64,000 nt of DNA from Candidatus Gastranaerophilales bacterium (GTDB taxonomy: Bacteria > Cyanobacteriota > Vampirovibrionia > Gastranaerophilales > Gastranaerophilaceae): contig CALUWH010000009.1 of NCBI GenBank assembly GCA_944324435.1, forward strand, positions 1 to 64,000. The letters are read 5' to 3'. The notes under the pieces are model-generated. The model ran no database searches and was not told the origin of the DNA. It worked only from the letters and a program-made list of their open reading frames with translations. Numbering within the stretch: the stretch's first letter is position 1; every line of letters starts with the position of its first letter. Positions 8,027-17,978 of the stretch are shown piece by piece. A program made the translations under genes and the position numbers.

Positions 8027-9948
8027 ACAAGTTCTTGATATTTATTGGCAATGTACGCAATTGTCCTTGGGAAATATTGCTGCAAGAAGAGAGTTCTGGA
8101 GCCGATATTATTCCAGTCTTGCTCACCATTAACTATTAGATTTGATTCTGCAATCGTTTCTCCGAGAGGACTTGCCATCATATCTCTTAAAAAATAGCCT
8201 GCTTGCTCTACTGCTAAATTTGGAAGATTGGTTGTAAATAAATTTTTTTCATATTCGTATATACGTTTTAATTCCGGGTCATTTTCCAAATCCAGAGCTC
8301 TTGCCTTTTCATGCCCCAATTCATGTTCTAATACTGCAAAAAAATGATTATTTGAGCCGATTTCTATGGCGTTACCAATACTATGAGCAATATTTTTATC
8401 TTTAGCCGCACGAATTGTATAAACTTTTGCATTATTTATAGCAAACCATTCCTCTCCGGATATCTTTTTTATGATTCTTAATAATCTTTTATCAACAGTA
8501 TTCTTTTCTTCAATAATGCCGTTCCTGACTGCAAGTTCGCCTGCTGTTGTTTGTTTATTATTTAATTGACTTTTTATAGAGTCGTCACTATCACAAAAAG
8601 TCAAGAAATTCTCCATACGGACATAATCATTATCAGAATATTTTTTTATTTTATATTCTACTCTATCGCCGCTGCCATCCAGCTTCGCAATACTAATCTT
8701 ATCCTTATCTATAAATATATCGTATAAAATTCCATCAACTTCAGATTGAAAATGAGTATCAGAAAAGACCTTAAACTTTTTTTTGGCCTCGTAAAGAACA
8801 TTATTTTCCCTATCTTTTATTTTGTAATAAGAATAATTATTTCCTTTTCTATCTAATGCGTATACATAATCCGTAATTGTACCGTCAAAAGAAGTAAAAT
8901 GTTTTTCGACATGCTTTCCGCCATTTTTATCTTTGTCCGTTAAACCAAGTTTATATGTTTTACCGTTACTAGTTGTTTCTTCAAGCTCAAACTCCCCTTT
9001 AAAGCGGCTTCTTCTAAATTTACGATTTGCAATCAAATCTCCGTTAAAATTCCTTATCTCAAATCCGGCTCCGAAGAGTTTTCTACTATCTAAAAAGGCA
9101 TCTTCATCCTCTTTGATAGATGTCGGAATTATTTTAGTCGTTGTTTTGTTGTTAAAATTATAAATACAATTATCCTTTTCAAGAGTAACCATCTCTCCTG
9201 TGTCCGGATCAAATCTAAATATAATGTCACTTCTGTTGCGAAGTATATTGAAATTTTCACGATAAGTATTAGCATAACGGTCTATATAATCAATATTCAA
9301 ATTATATTTGTTATTGCATTCATTTATACTCTCAAGCATTTTATCAGTTTTATCTTTTCCGTACAATGAGTAAAAAGATTTCCTTGCATCAGGCAGAATT
9401 CCATAGTTTTTTGCATGCTCTAACATACTTAGGGCCTCTTCCAGGCAGGAAGACTTTTTTATAACATCAGTAAAATGCACGCTACTGCCAATAGCAGAAT
9501 TCTTCAGTCCATACTCCAAAAGTTTAGTTTTAAACTCCAAATCCTCTTCGGTTTCGATTAATTTATGAATATCGCTTTGAATAAAACTCCCCCCCAGCTT
9601 ATCTTTAATTTCTCTTTTATTTTGAAGTTCGTACAAAAAAAACTTTGCTGAATTTATATTATCAAAACTCAAGCAGGAATAATACTTATAAAAATCCTTG
9701 TTATTATCCATTAAGACATTTAAACACTGAATATTATTTTTATTTATCGGAATATATTTTAGGATTTCCCTATTGATTTTAGAAAGCCTTGCCTTTTTCG
9801 TATCAATATTGGACTTCATCATTTCAAATTCATCTTTTGACATCTCTTTTATTTGAGTATCATTGTTGTGTGAAGCAGCAGCTGATACTGCCAAAGAACA
9901 AGGAAGAAAAATTTTTCTTATTATTTTAGGCTTAAACATAATTGGCAT
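8023..9948 (-). CDS. Large exported protein with C-terminal HExxH metallopeptidase-like domain
   Basis: The 641-residue protein starts with a basic, hydrophobic leader (KIIRKIFLPCSLAVSAAAS) that looks like a signal peptide. The long middle has no recognised family, but residues near 300-450 look like beta-rich repeats with many aromatic and Gly residues. The C-terminus has a zinc-protease motif HELGH at 542-546, followed about 45 residues later by a Glu-rich helix (PLGETIAESN). This layout resembles the catalytic domain of anthrax lethal-factor-like proteins, which is an inference from pattern only. The start follows GAAGG. Confidence 0.6.
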   Translation of the reverse strand: MPIMFKPKIIRKIFLPCSLAVSAAASHNNDTQIKEMSKDEFEMMKSNIDTKKARLSKINREILKYIPINKNNIQCLNVLMDNNKDFYKYYSCLSFDNINSAKFFLYELQNKREIKDKLGGSFIQSDIHKLIETEEDLEFKTKLLEYGLKNSAIGSSVHFTDVIKKSSCLEEALSMLEHAKNYGILPDARKSFYSLYGKDKTDKMLESINECNNKYNLNIDYIDRYANTYRENFNILRNRSDIIFRFDPDTGEMVTLEKDNCIYNFNNKTTTKIIPTSIKEDEDAFLDSRKLFGAGFEIRNFNGDLIANRKFRRSRFKGEFELEETTSNGKTYKLGLTDKDKNGGKHVEKHFTSFDGTITDYVYALDRKGNNYSYYKIKDRENNVLYEAKKKFKVFSDTHFQSEVDGILYDIFIDKDKISIAKLDGSGDRVEYKIKKYSDNDYVRMENFLTFCDSDDSIKSQLNNKQTTAGELAVRNGIIEEKNTVDKRLLRIIKKISGEEWFAINNAKVYTIRAAKDKNIAHSIGNAIEIGSNNHFFAVLEHELGHEKARALDLENDPELKRIYEYEKNLFTTNLPNLAVEQAGYFLRDMMASPLGETIAESNLIVNGEQDWNNIGSRTLFLQQYFPRTIAYIANKYQELV

Positions 9949-10057
9949 GCGCGACCTTCTTTAATATTTGTAAGTATGCTAAAATTCTTTTTTGTCCGTT
10001 TCTCTGCTTAATTTTACAAATATTTACATTAATTTATAATTTTGTTTAAATAAATAT

Positions 10058-10528
10058 ATGAAAATTAAGGTAATAGCACTTGGGAAAATCAAAGAAAAAT
10101 TTCTGAGAGACGGTATAGATGAGTTTTTAAAACGTCTTTCCCCTTACACTTCTCTTGAAATAGCAGAGCTTACTCCGATTGAGATTAAAGACGAGAATCT
10201 TGTTGAAAAAGTTCTCAATCAGGAAGGGGAAAAGATTTTAGCACATATTAAGCCTGATTCGTTTGTCATAACCCTTGAAATTGATGGGAAACAGCTTACC
10301 TCAGAAGAGTTTGCTCAAAAGATAAAAGACATAACAAATTCAGGAATCTCTGAACTGATATTTGTTATAGGCTCTTCCTGCGGTATCTCTAAAAATGTCT
10401 CAAAAAGAGCAAATTTTAAACTCAGTCTTTCTAAAATGACTTTTCTTCACCAATTTGCACGTTTACTGCTTGTTGAGCAGATTTACAGAGGTTTTAAGAT
10501 TCTGAACAACGAAACTTATCATAAATAA
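10058..10528 (+). CDS. rlmH: 23S rRNA (pseudouridine1915-N3)-methyltransferase RlmH
   Basis: RlmH methylates pseudouridine 1915 in helix 69 of 23S rRNA using SAM. The 156-residue protein has the expected short SPOUT fold with the knot region FVIGSSCGISKNV near residues 104-116 and the conserved C-terminal LSKMTFLHQFARLLLVEQIYR. Length matches the family. No ribosome-binding site precedes the ATG; a TATAAT at 10035-10040 predicts a 5' leader of only about ten bases. A strong terminator follows directly. Confidence 0.95.
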   Translation: MKIKVIALGKIKEKFLRDGIDEFLKRLSPYTSLEIAELTPIEIKDENLVEKVLNQEGEKILAHIKPDSFVITLEIDGKQLTSEEFAQKIKDITNSGISELIFVIGSSCGISKNVSKRANFKLSLSKMTFLHQFARLLLVEQIYRGFKILNNETYHK

Positions 10529-10530
10529 GG

Positions 10531-10566
10531 AATACGGCAGAAGTCCTTTCTACAATCTGCCGTATT
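10531..10566. terminator. Bidirectional terminator between rlmH and the YvlD-like gene
   Basis: Perfect 11-bp arms (AATACGGCAGA and TCTGCCGTATT) enclose a 14-base loop. The hairpin lies between two convergent genes and could end both transcripts, although the T run is short on the plus strand. Confidence 0.7.
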
Positions 10567-10574
10567 GTCTAAAC

Positions 10575-10907
10575 TTATATTCTGCTGACTCCAAGCGATA
10601 GCAAAGAAAGAAGCAATGAGCCCAGCAGGGCACTCACAAACCCTTCAACTTCGAACCCTGGAGCAATCCAGCCTGCTAGCATAAGCATCAGGGCATTGAT
10701 TACAAATGTAAATAACCCGAATGTTATTATAGTTACAGGAAGGGTTATTATCTGCAAAAACGGCTTAATAAAGGTGTTAATAAGAGCCATAATTATGCAA
10801 ACAAGCATTGCACTTATAAAATTATCAACTTCAATCCCTGGAATTATCCATGAAACAAAAACTATGATAAGTGCGTATACAATCCACCTTAGAAGAATAT
10901 TAACCAT
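10575..10907 (-). CDS. YvlD-like integral membrane protein (phage holin superfamily IV fold)
   Basis: The 110-residue protein is almost entirely hydrophobic, with four predicted membrane segments and two copies of an IxPGxEV-type motif (SWIIPGIEV near 20-28, GWIAPGFEV near 79-87). This is the pattern of the PF04020 YvlD/holin-like family, whose members are widespread and of uncertain role, perhaps in envelope stress tolerance. A strong AGGAGG ribosome site precedes ATG. It stands alone between a terminator and a divergent gene. Confidence 0.82.
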   Translation of the reverse strand: MVNILLRWIVYALIIVFVSWIIPGIEVDNFISAMLVCIIMALINTFIKPFLQIITLPVTIITFGLFTFVINALMLMLAGWIAPGFEVEGFVSALLGSLLLSLLSLGVSRI

Positions 10908-11000
10908 TTCTGCCTCCTTGAAATCATATTAAACTAAATTTATTGATATGTCATTAATAAAAAGATTTACTCCAATTATCGCATAAAATTCTTGGATAAA

Positions 11001-11017
11001 TAATCAATAATTGATTA
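11001..11017. promoter_or_regulatory. Inverted repeat upstream of small helical protein
   Basis: TAATCAAT and ATTGATTA flank a single A, ending four bases before the AAGGAG ribosome site of the next gene. The position fits an operator or an mRNA leader hairpin; no regulator is known. Confidence 0.35.
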
Positions 11018-11033
11018 AGAAAGGAGCCTTATT

Positions 11034-11231
11034 ATGACAGATAAAGAATCTATGAAAGATAAAATAAAAGATGAAGCTTGTAAATTAAAACATGATTTGA
11101 AAGACGCATCTGAAGATGTCAAAGAAAAAACTCGTCACATGACAGAAGAAATTAAAGAAAAAGCTCATGAAATGAAAGAAAAACTAGCAAAAAAATCTCA
11201 AGAAAAAGAAGAAGAGAAAAAAAATGCTTAA
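11034..11231 (+). CDS. Small, highly charged helical protein
   Basis: This 65-residue protein is made almost only of Lys, Glu, Asp, Met and Ala in an amphipathic pattern (KEKTRHMTEEIKEKAHEMKE), with no Pro and one Cys. It resembles stress-related hydrophilic helical proteins of the CsbD/LEA kind, but I cannot assign a family. A strong AAGGAG site and an adjacent perfect terminator show that it is a genuine single-gene unit. Confidence 0.7.
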   Translation: MTDKESMKDKIKDEACKLKHDLKDASEDVKEKTRHMTEEIKEKAHEMKEKLAKKSQEKEEEKKNA

Positions 11232-11257
11232 AAAACACCCCTTCCGGGGTGTTTTTT
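11231..11257 (+). terminator. Rho-independent terminator
   Basis: Perfect arms AAAAACACCCC/GGGGTGTTTTT around a TTCC tetraloop overlap the stop of the small helical protein and continue into a T run. The flanking A run also allows termination on the minus strand, serving the gene at 11267-11584. Confidence 0.9.
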
Positions 11258-11266
11258 ACTTGCTTT

Positions 11267-11584
11267 TTACTTGCTAATATGCATAGATGCTGAGAGATAA
11301 TCGTGAGATGTATCTTTTTTATCAGCAACATCCTCAACGATTTTAGCACCATTTTCTCTGTTTTTTATTGGAGTTGAGTAAGGATAATAGTTCGCAGGAG
11401 CAACAGCTTCTTTTGCTGTATTAATAGCTTTTGGCATATCACCAGTAGGTACGCCATAAGCATATACGCTGAAATCAGGTTTCACTGGTTTAACTTCTTC
11501 TGTAACCGGTTTTGCAGCTTTTTTTACTGCCTGCGGTAATTTACCGCCTTTAAAATTTGTTAATGTAATTTTTGATACTTGCAT
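11267..11584 (-). CDS. Hypothetical protein, 105 residues
   Basis: No family is recognised. The N-terminus MQVSKITLTNFKGG is followed by a Lys-, Pro- and Val-rich linker (VTEEVKPVKPD) and a Tyr- and Pro-rich middle, suggesting little fixed structure. There is no signal peptide or membrane segment. A strong AAGGA site precedes ATG. It is transcribed away from the gene at 11701-11952 and separated from it by a terminator, so it is probably a single-gene unit. Confidence 0.6.
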   Translation of the reverse strand: MQVSKITLTNFKGGKLPQAVKKAAKPVTEEVKPVKPDFSVYAYGVPTGDMPKAINTAKEAVAPANYYPYSTPIKNRENGAKIVEDVADKKDTSHDYLSASMHISK

Positions 11585-11649
11585 TGTTTTTTCCTTTCTT
11601 ACTTGTTATATTAAAACTTGTAAATTAAAAATTTGCTAAAAATAAAAAA

Positions 11650-11680
11650 ATACTTATTATTTCTTTACAATAATAAGTAT
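11650..11680. terminator. Rho-independent terminator
   Basis: Arms ATACTTATTAT/ATAATAAGTAT are flanked by an A run on the left and a T run on the right, so the hairpin can end transcription either way. On the minus strand it follows the gene at 11701-11952. Confidence 0.8.
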
Positions 11681-11700
11681 TTTTTTATATGTAATTATAA

Positions 11701-11952
11701 TTATTCGCTTATAGAACCAATTACATCATTTTCTGTAGCTACTTCCAGCATTCTGTATGATAAATAAGCACCGAGTGCAACAGCTTTTAAGTCGATATTT
11801 TCGTCATATTTAGCAACTTCTAATATAGCACTGTTAATTTCAGGATTTTCTTCCTTTAAATACTGCACCATATTCTTCCTCCAAGTCTGAACATCCTGAA
11901 ATACTTCTGTAAAGATTTCAGATGCCATCTCTTCTGTTATGATTGGTAACAT
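11701..11952 (-). CDS. Hypothetical acidic protein, 83 residues
   Basis: The start is placed at 11952 because TAGGAG lies nine bases upstream; a longer reading frame from 11997 would lack a ribosome site. The product (MLPIITEEMASEIFTEVFQD at the start) is helical and acidic, with one Trp and no Cys, membrane segment or known domain. It is preceded by the RND operon's TolC gene in the same direction, about 70 bases upstream, but may have its own promoter. Confidence 0.6.
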   Translation of the reverse strand: MLPIITEEMASEIFTEVFQDVQTWRKNMVQYLKEENPEINSAILEVAKYDENIDLKAVALGAYLSYRMLEVATENDVIGSISE

Positions 11953-12021
11953 ACTTCTATTTCTCCTATTTGTTATAAAATTATATATCACAATCAAATA
12001 AGATACAATACACTATATATA

Positions 12022-13506
12022 CTAAGAATTCTGCTTTGATTTAGTTTTAGATTTAGATTTTTTAGTTTTGCCGGTATCTAGCTGAACCTCACCATTAGCA
12101 ATATTTTTACCAATAGATTTTTCAAGTGTAGCCCTTGCCGTATTGTATTCATACATTGTCTGATAGTAAGTTAACATTGCATTCTGATATTGCACCTGAG
12201 CGTCTTTTAGCTCAATAGGATCGCCCACTCCAACCTTATATCTGCCGTAAGATAGTTCATAATTTTCTTTTGCCTGCTTAACTCCCAAAAATGCAACAGG
12301 AATTTTATTCTTCTTCTCAGTCAGCGAGTAGTAGGATTCCTGTACCTCATAGTAAATATTATTTTTTGTGTCATTTGCATTTGCAATTTCTTTAGAGTGC
12401 AGTGCTTGTGCCTCTTTTATTTCATTTTTTATAAGCATTCCGTTAATTGTCGGGAAATTTAGGTAGCCGCCAAAGTTATAACCGTAGTTAGATGTTGGAG
12501 ATTTACCACCAATCTGGTATTGCCCTTCAAGAGTAATCTGTGGGAAATACGATTTTTTTACAAGTTTTACATTCTGTCTTGCTTCTTCAACTTTTACATC
12601 GGCTAACTGAAATTCAGGTCTTGATTCTTTAGCCATTTTTATAGCACAATCAAGCGTTATATCACAGGGTTCATAACGCAAATTTTCAGAAACCTTGTAT
12701 TTATTTGAATATGGAAGTCCCATTGTATTATTTAATTTTGCCATAGCAATATCGACGGCATTTTCTGCTTGAATAAGGGTAAGCTTAGAATTACTTAGGT
12801 TAACCTCTGCGATTGTAACATCAACTTTAGGCTTTGTCCCGGCCTGATAAAAGGCCTTAGCCTGATCATAAAACGCTTCATAGCGCTTTACCATATCTTC
12901 CGCAACCTTTTTCGCCTCTAGAGCATACTGAAGATTGTAATAAGCATTCTTAACATCGCATATAACTGTATTAACTGTTCCTGTTAATGTAATTTTGTAT
13001 CCTTGATTATCTAACTTTCTAATTGTTGCCTGATTCTGCGTTACTCCAAAATCATAGAGCATTTGAGAAGCACTGATTTGTCCTAAAACAAAGTAGTTAA
13101 ATATCAAATCTCTTCTGAATACATCAGACAATTGAAGTTGTCTGATTCTTGTATATCCTGTCTGCCAGCCGAATTGAGGAAAATATGCAGCCCAGGTTTC
13201 TCTTATCCTTGCGTCAGAAGCAAAAACATCCTGCATTGCAGCTTGAATCTTAGGATTATTACCGAGAGCATATTTTAAGCACTCCTCAAGAGTAATATCC
13301 ATCGTAGTCTCAACACCGCCTTTGATAACCATAGCTTCATCACTGTTATCAACTTTAGGTTCAACATCTTTGCTGTCAGGATATTCTTCTTTTTTTATTT
13401 CATTTCCTAAACTTTCGCCATGGTGCCAGAAAGCTGCCTGACAATTTTGTGTCAGAACACCTGTTATAAAAAAACATATTAAAAATATTTTAGTTATTTT
13501 TCTCAT
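12022..13506 (-). CDS. TolC-family outer-membrane efflux channel
   Basis: The 494-residue protein has a signal peptide ([18 protein letters not shown]) and two homologous OEP halves with the long coiled-coil helices typical of TolC (for example [20 protein letters not shown] and [20 protein letters not shown]). A basic Lys/Ser tail follows. It forms the outer-membrane exit duct for the RND pump encoded just upstream; its start overlaps the pump gene by 17 bases, so the three genes form one operon. Substrate unknown. Confidence 0.92.
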   Translation of the reverse strand: MRKITKIFLICFFITGVLTQNCQAAFWHHGESLGNEIKKEEYPDSKDVEPKVDNSDEAMVIKGGVETTMDITLEECLKYALGNNPKIQAAMQDVFASDARIRETWAAYFPQFGWQTGYTRIRQLQLSDVFRRDLIFNYFVLGQISASQMLYDFGVTQNQATIRKLDNQGYKITLTGTVNTVICDVKNAYYNLQYALEAKKVAEDMVKRYEAFYDQAKAFYQAGTKPKVDVTIAEVNLSNSKLTLIQAENAVDIAMAKLNNTMGLPYSNKYKVSENLRYEPCDITLDCAIKMAKESRPEFQLADVKVEEARQNVKLVKKSYFPQITLEGQYQIGGKSPTSNYGYNFGGYLNFPTINGMLIKNEIKEAQALHSKEIANANDTKNNIYYEVQESYYSLTEKKNKIPVAFLGVKQAKENYELSYGRYKVGVGDPIELKDAQVQYQNAMLTYYQTMYEYNTARATLEKSIGKNIANGEVQLDTGKTKKSKSKTKSKQNS

Positions 13507-16500
13507 AGTTCTTTTTATTCCTAAAACGTGAAATATAGCTGCGGAAATTAACTTTCATTGTATTTGTAAGTACAAAAAATGCCGGTACCAGAATGCTTCC
13601 GAAGAACGCAACCGCAAGCATACCTCCGAATACTGAGACCCCGATAGAATGCCTGCTTCCTGCGCCTGCACCTTTTGCAAATACAAGAGGCAGTAAACCT
13701 AAAATAAACGCAATATTTGTCATCATAACAGCTCTAAAACGGAGTTTTGCCGCCTGAAGAGCTGCGTCAATAAAGTTCATTCCGTCTTTTTCCATCGCAT
13801 CTTTTGCGAATTCAACAATCAAAATAGCCTGTTTTGTACTCAAACCAATAAGCATTACAAGCCCTACCTGCGCATAAATATCAAGAGACAATCCTGATAC
13901 ATACTGGAAGAATAACGCACCAAGCATTGCAACCGGAGATACGAGCAATACCGCAATAGGTAAAGTCCAGCTTTCATACAATGCAACAAGGAACAAGTAA
14001 ACGAATGTCAGAGCCATAGTAATAATAGGCCCGATTTGTCCGGCAGACATTTGTTCTTGCAAAGAAGTTCCCGACCAGGCAAAATCCATGTCTTTTGGTA
14101 ATACTTTGTCCGAAATTTCTTCCATAGCTTTCATCGCATCACCGGAACTTACACCGTTAGCAGGGTTTCCGTTAATAACAATAGATGGATACATGTTAAA
14201 CCTGTTAAGTAAGTATGGACCGACGATATTTTCCGTGGTTATAACAGAAGAAATCGGAACCATTTTACCCTGCTTATTTTTAACATATATTTTGCTTAAA
14301 TCACTCATCGTAGCTCTGTAAGGAGCATCTGCCTGCATATAAACACGATAAACTCTTCCGTATTTATTAAAGTCGTTTATATATGTTGTACCGAATTGTG
14401 CAGCAAGTGTAGAATATATTTCAGCAATTTCAACGCCCTGCGCCATTGCTTTTTCTTCTTCAATCTTAACAATTACCTGAGGCAGAGATGATGTGTAAGA
14501 AGTATACAAACTTGAAAATGCCGGATCCTGTCTTGCTACACTAAGAAGCGATTGAGCCTGTGTATATAATTCATCCGGCGTCCTGTCACCTTTATCCAGA
14601 AGCTGATATTCAAACCCACCGAACATACCCATGCCGGAAATTGCAGGCGGCTGGGTTACGAAGGTATTGGCTTCTGTGTACTTTGAAGTTATTGCAGTAG
14701 CCTGCTTTATAATACTGTTAATAGAAAGTTTAGCAGATTTTCTTTTTGACCACGGATTTAATCTGACAACTACAAATGCCGTATTTTCTCCTGAAAAACC
14801 GTTAACCTGCATAACAGACTCAACTCCCGGAATTGTAGTTAATTCTTTTGAAATATTATTTACAAGCCCAGCTGTTCTTGATAGCGTAGCGCCGTCAGGC
14901 AGCTGTACCTGAATAAATAATGCACCTCTGTCTTCATCAGGAAGAAAGCCTGTAGGAGTTATTTTAAACATAAACAGAATAAATAATATTACTCCCAAAA
15001 GAACGAGAAGGGTTTTCTTTGGAGAGTGAACATAATAACTTACTACGCTTAAATATTTTTCCCTTACTCCGTTAAACCAGTCTTCAAATTTTTGAATAAA
15101 TTCAAAGTCTGTTTTTTCTTCTCCTGACTTTAGAATTAAAGAACAAAGTGCCGGTGAAAGCGTCAGTGCAACGATAGTTGAAAGCCCGATAGATGTTGCA
15201 ATACATACGGCAAATTGTCTGTACATTTGGCCTGTAATACCGGTCATAAATGATACAGGAACAAATACTGCCATCAACACCAGTGAAGTTGCAACAACAG
15301 CCCCGAAAACTTCCTGCATGGTAATTTCAGTAGCTTCTTTTGCATTTTTGCCTTCTTGTATATGCCTTTGCGTGTTTTCAAGTACAACAATAGCGTCGTC
15401 AACAACGAGACCAACCGCTAAAACCAACCCGAACAGAATCAAAAGGTTTATAGAAAATCCCATCAGAGCCATAAAAATGAATACACCGATTAAAGACACC
15501 GGAATTGCGCAGAATGGGATAAACGCAGCTCTTGCCGTTCCTAAGAATAAGTATGTAACCGCACTTACCAGAATAATTGCAAGTACAATTGCGCTTATAA
15601 CTTCATGAATAGATTCTCTAACGAACTCCGTTATGTCATATTGAACATGGTATTCCATATCGTTAGGGAATTTCTTGCTTAAGTCATTCATTTTAGCTTG
15701 TACACGGTTAACCAAGTCGATTGTATTAGCCTCAGGAAGCTGGGCAATGGATATCATTGCAGAGCTTTTTTCACCAATAGTTACTGATGAAGTATAACTT
15801 TCAGCACCCAGTTCGATTCTCGCAACATCTTTAAGTTTTACATTGGAGCCGTCTGTATTTGCCTTAACAACAATATTCTCAAACTCTTCAACCGTTTTAA
15901 GCCGCCCTTTAGTCCTCAACGTAAATTTTAATACTTGAGGCGTATCCATAGGCTCGACACCTATGTTTCCGGCAGGTGTCTGAACGTTTTGGGCTGTGAC
16001 CGCGTTGTTAATATCAGTGGTAGAAACCCCCAAACTTGCCATTTTATCAGGTTTTAGCCAAATTCTCATTGAATAATCGCCGGCACCAAATATTTGCACC
16101 TGACCGCACCCTTTTATACGCGCTAGTTCATCTTTAATAAACATGGTTGCATAGTTTGCAAGAAACAGAGAGTCATACGTTCCGTTAGGCGACGAGAGCG
16201 ACATCAAAAGACATCCGGCACCGCCTGTTGACTTTCTTACGGTCAATCCATAGCGCTTAACTTCCTCAGGCAGTCTCGGTGTTACCAATTGAAGCTGGTT
16301 TTGTACGTTTACCAATGCCATATCCGGGTCAGAACCTACTTCAAAAAACAGTGTCAGCTTATATGAACCGTTCTTGGATTCGGAGTACATATAAAGCATA
16401 TCTTCAATACCATTAAGCTGTAATTCAACAGGGGCTGCAATGGTAGATGTTATAACGTCAGAACTTGCGCCGCTGTATGTTGCTGTAACAACAACCTGCG

Positions 16501-16624
16501 GAGGCGTAATTGACGGATACTCTTCCAGCGGAAGAGTGGTTAAGCTTATCAAACCTGCAAGAATTATTGCAAGAGATATTACAATTGCCAATTTTGGACG
16601 TTTTATAAATAGGTTGCCTGCCAT
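13490..16624 (-). CDS. RND multidrug efflux transporter, HAE1/AcrB type
   Basis: The 1044-residue inner-membrane pump has 12 membrane segments in two repeats, each followed by a large periplasmic domain. The HAE1 signature is complete: [14 protein letters not shown] near the N-terminus, [19 protein letters not shown] in TM4 with the two proton-relay Asp residues, and [14 protein letters not shown] in TM10-11. It exports drugs or lipophilic compounds using the proton gradient with its neighbouring adaptor and TolC channel. Length equals that of AcrB (about 1050). The start follows AAAGGA. Confidence 0.95.
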   Translation of the reverse strand: MAGNLFIKRPKLAIVISLAIILAGLISLTTLPLEEYPSITPPQVVVTATYSGASSDVITSTIAAPVELQLNGIEDMLYMYSESKNGSYKLTLFFEVGSDPDMALVNVQNQLQLVTPRLPEEVKRYGLTVRKSTGGAGCLLMSLSSPNGTYDSLFLANYATMFIKDELARIKGCGQVQIFGAGDYSMRIWLKPDKMASLGVSTTDINNAVTAQNVQTPAGNIGVEPMDTPQVLKFTLRTKGRLKTVEEFENIVVKANTDGSNVKLKDVARIELGAESYTSSVTIGEKSSAMISIAQLPEANTIDLVNRVQAKMNDLSKKFPNDMEYHVQYDITEFVRESIHEVISAIVLAIILVSAVTYLFLGTARAAFIPFCAIPVSLIGVFIFMALMGFSINLLILFGLVLAVGLVVDDAIVVLENTQRHIQEGKNAKEATEITMQEVFGAVVATSLVLMAVFVPVSFMTGITGQMYRQFAVCIATSIGLSTIVALTLSPALCSLILKSGEEKTDFEFIQKFEDWFNGVREKYLSVVSYYVHSPKKTLLVLLGVILFILFMFKITPTGFLPDEDRGALFIQVQLPDGATLSRTAGLVNNISKELTTIPGVESVMQVNGFSGENTAFVVVRLNPWSKRKSAKLSINSIIKQATAITSKYTEANTFVTQPPAISGMGMFGGFEYQLLDKGDRTPDELYTQAQSLLSVARQDPAFSSLYTSYTSSLPQVIVKIEEEKAMAQGVEIAEIYSTLAAQFGTTYINDFNKYGRVYRVYMQADAPYRATMSDLSKIYVKNKQGKMVPISSVITTENIVGPYLLNRFNMYPSIVINGNPANGVSSGDAMKAMEEISDKVLPKDMDFAWSGTSLQEQMSAGQIGPIITMALTFVYLFLVALYESWTLPIAVLLVSPVAMLGALFFQYVSGLSLDIYAQVGLVMLIGLSTKQAILIVEFAKDAMEKDGMNFIDAALQAAKLRFRAVMMTNIAFILGLLPLVFAKGAGAGSRHSIGVSVFGGMLAVAFFGSILVPAFFVLTNTMKVNFRSYISRFRNKKNYEKNN

Positions 16625-16639
16625 TATATTTCCTTTGTG

Positions 16640-17833
16640 TTACTTTTTAAACTTATTAAAAATTTTCGAAAAAAGTCCTTCTTTTTTCTGCGGCTGTGTT
16701 TCTTTTACAGGAGCCTGCACGATTCTTACAGGATTGCCCGGAACAACCTTTTGCAATCCGCTTGTTAAAATTCTATCCCCTGCTTTTACTCCGGACTGGA
16801 TTATCCACTTGTCATCATCAGTCTGGCCCATTGTTTTTATATAAGACATTTTGGGTAAATTATCCTCATCCAAAATAAAGACATATCTTCCTTCCTGATT
16901 CTCCAGTGTTGCTGTCTGCGGTATAACAGGGGTTGAATCTTTTTCTTTGGAATAAATAATAATTTTACCGAAATCCCCATGAATAAGCTCGTCATCAGGA
17001 TTAGGGAATGTTCCTCTCATTGTAATAGTACCGGTAGACTCATCTATCTTATTATCATGAAAATCCTGAACACCTTTGTATTTATACTTTTGACCGGAAC
17101 TAAAGATAAATTCTACGTCCCTGTTTACATTCGCGGACTTATCAATTCGAACCAGCTCAGCGTAATTTTTTGATTCAATAGGGAATGTGATATACATCGG
17201 ATCGTTACTGTTAATAGTCGTTAAAGGCCCGCTGTTCATTGAGACATAGTTACCTTCTGTTACAGATATCATACCAACACGACCGTCAACAGGAGATTTA
17301 ACCCTTGTATATCCAAGGTTTCTCTGTGCATCTCTATATGCACTTTCCGCACTTGCTACCTGCGCTTTATAAGCATCTCTTTGAGATAAAATATTATCAT
17401 AATCAGAACGTGCTATATAATCCTGCTGGACAAGCTGTTTATAGCGTGCTAATTGTTTTTCATAATAAGTGTATTGCGATTTTGCATTATCAAGATTGGC
17501 CTTTGCCTGACTTGCAGCGTATTCATACTGTTGCGGCTCAATTTCAAACAGAATCTGACCGGCCTTTACATAATCACCTTCTTTAAAGAAACTCTTTGTA
17601 AGGTAACCATTAATACGAGCCAGAACTTCTACTCTATATTTTGCGGCAACACGAGCTGTTGCTTCATATTGTCTTGTAACTTCTCTTGTTTGAACTTCCT
17701 CCACTGTAACGGCAGGAGTTTTTGCAAGAGCTCGCTGCTTAGCAGTTTTTATCTTGTCTATATTAGACAAGACCATTCTGCCGACAATTAATGCCATAGC
17801 AATAAATATTATAATTATTATATTTTTTCTCAT
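16640..17833 (-). CDS. RND efflux periplasmic adaptor (membrane fusion protein)
   Basis: The 397-residue protein has an N-terminal membrane anchor (residues 3-21), a lipoyl half-motif (ARINGYLTKSFFKEGDYVKAGQ), a coiled-coil hairpin (about 105-170), the second lipoyl half (TRVKSPVDGRVGMISVTEGN) and beta-barrel/membrane-proximal domains. It links the RND pump to the TolC channel. It is the first gene of the adaptor-pump-channel operon. GGAGAGATA precedes ATG. A TAACACAA-type half-site lies about 40-60 bases upstream, over the likely -10 region. Confidence 0.93.
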   Translation of the reverse strand: MRKNIIIIIFIAMALIVGRMVLSNIDKIKTAKQRALAKTPAVTVEEVQTREVTRQYEATARVAAKYRVEVLARINGYLTKSFFKEGDYVKAGQILFEIEPQQYEYAASQAKANLDNAKSQYTYYEKQLARYKQLVQQDYIARSDYDNILSQRDAYKAQVASAESAYRDAQRNLGYTRVKSPVDGRVGMISVTEGNYVSMNSGPLTTINSNDPMYITFPIESKNYAELVRIDKSANVNRDVEFIFSSGQKYKYKGVQDFHDNKIDESTGTITMRGTFPNPDDELIHGDFGKIIIYSKEKDSTPVIPQTATLENQEGRYVFILDEDNLPKMSYIKTMGQTDDDKWIIQSGVKAGDRILTSGLQKVVPGNPVRIVQAPVKETQPQKKEGLFSKIFNKFKK

Positions 17834-17874
17834 TATCTCTCCAAATCCGACGTATAAAATCTTATCTTATTTTA

Positions 17875-17892
17875 TAACACAAATATTGTTTA
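17875..17892. promoter_or_regulatory. Imperfect inverted repeat at the RND operon promoter
   Basis: TAACACAA and TTGTTTA, three bases apart, form an imperfect inverted repeat next to a TATAAA-like -10 for the RND operon. The left half equals the half-site in the MarR-gene operator 1.5 kb away, so the same regulator could act here; this is inference. Confidence 0.35.
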
Positions 17893-17978
17893 TAATTAAG
17901 TGTTCAATTTTAAACGTAATAATAACAAAAGCTACTTATCGGGTCAAGAAGCCAATTGGATAATAGATACCCTGAATA

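Noticed and set aside
8023-9948. Annotating this as a proven toxin
   Set aside because: Only the HELGH motif and a downstream Glu are visible; the comparison with lethal factor is a pattern match, so only a domain-level call is given.
10575-10907. Prophage holin
   Set aside because: The YvlD/holin-like family is chromosomal in many bacteria and no phage genes are nearby.
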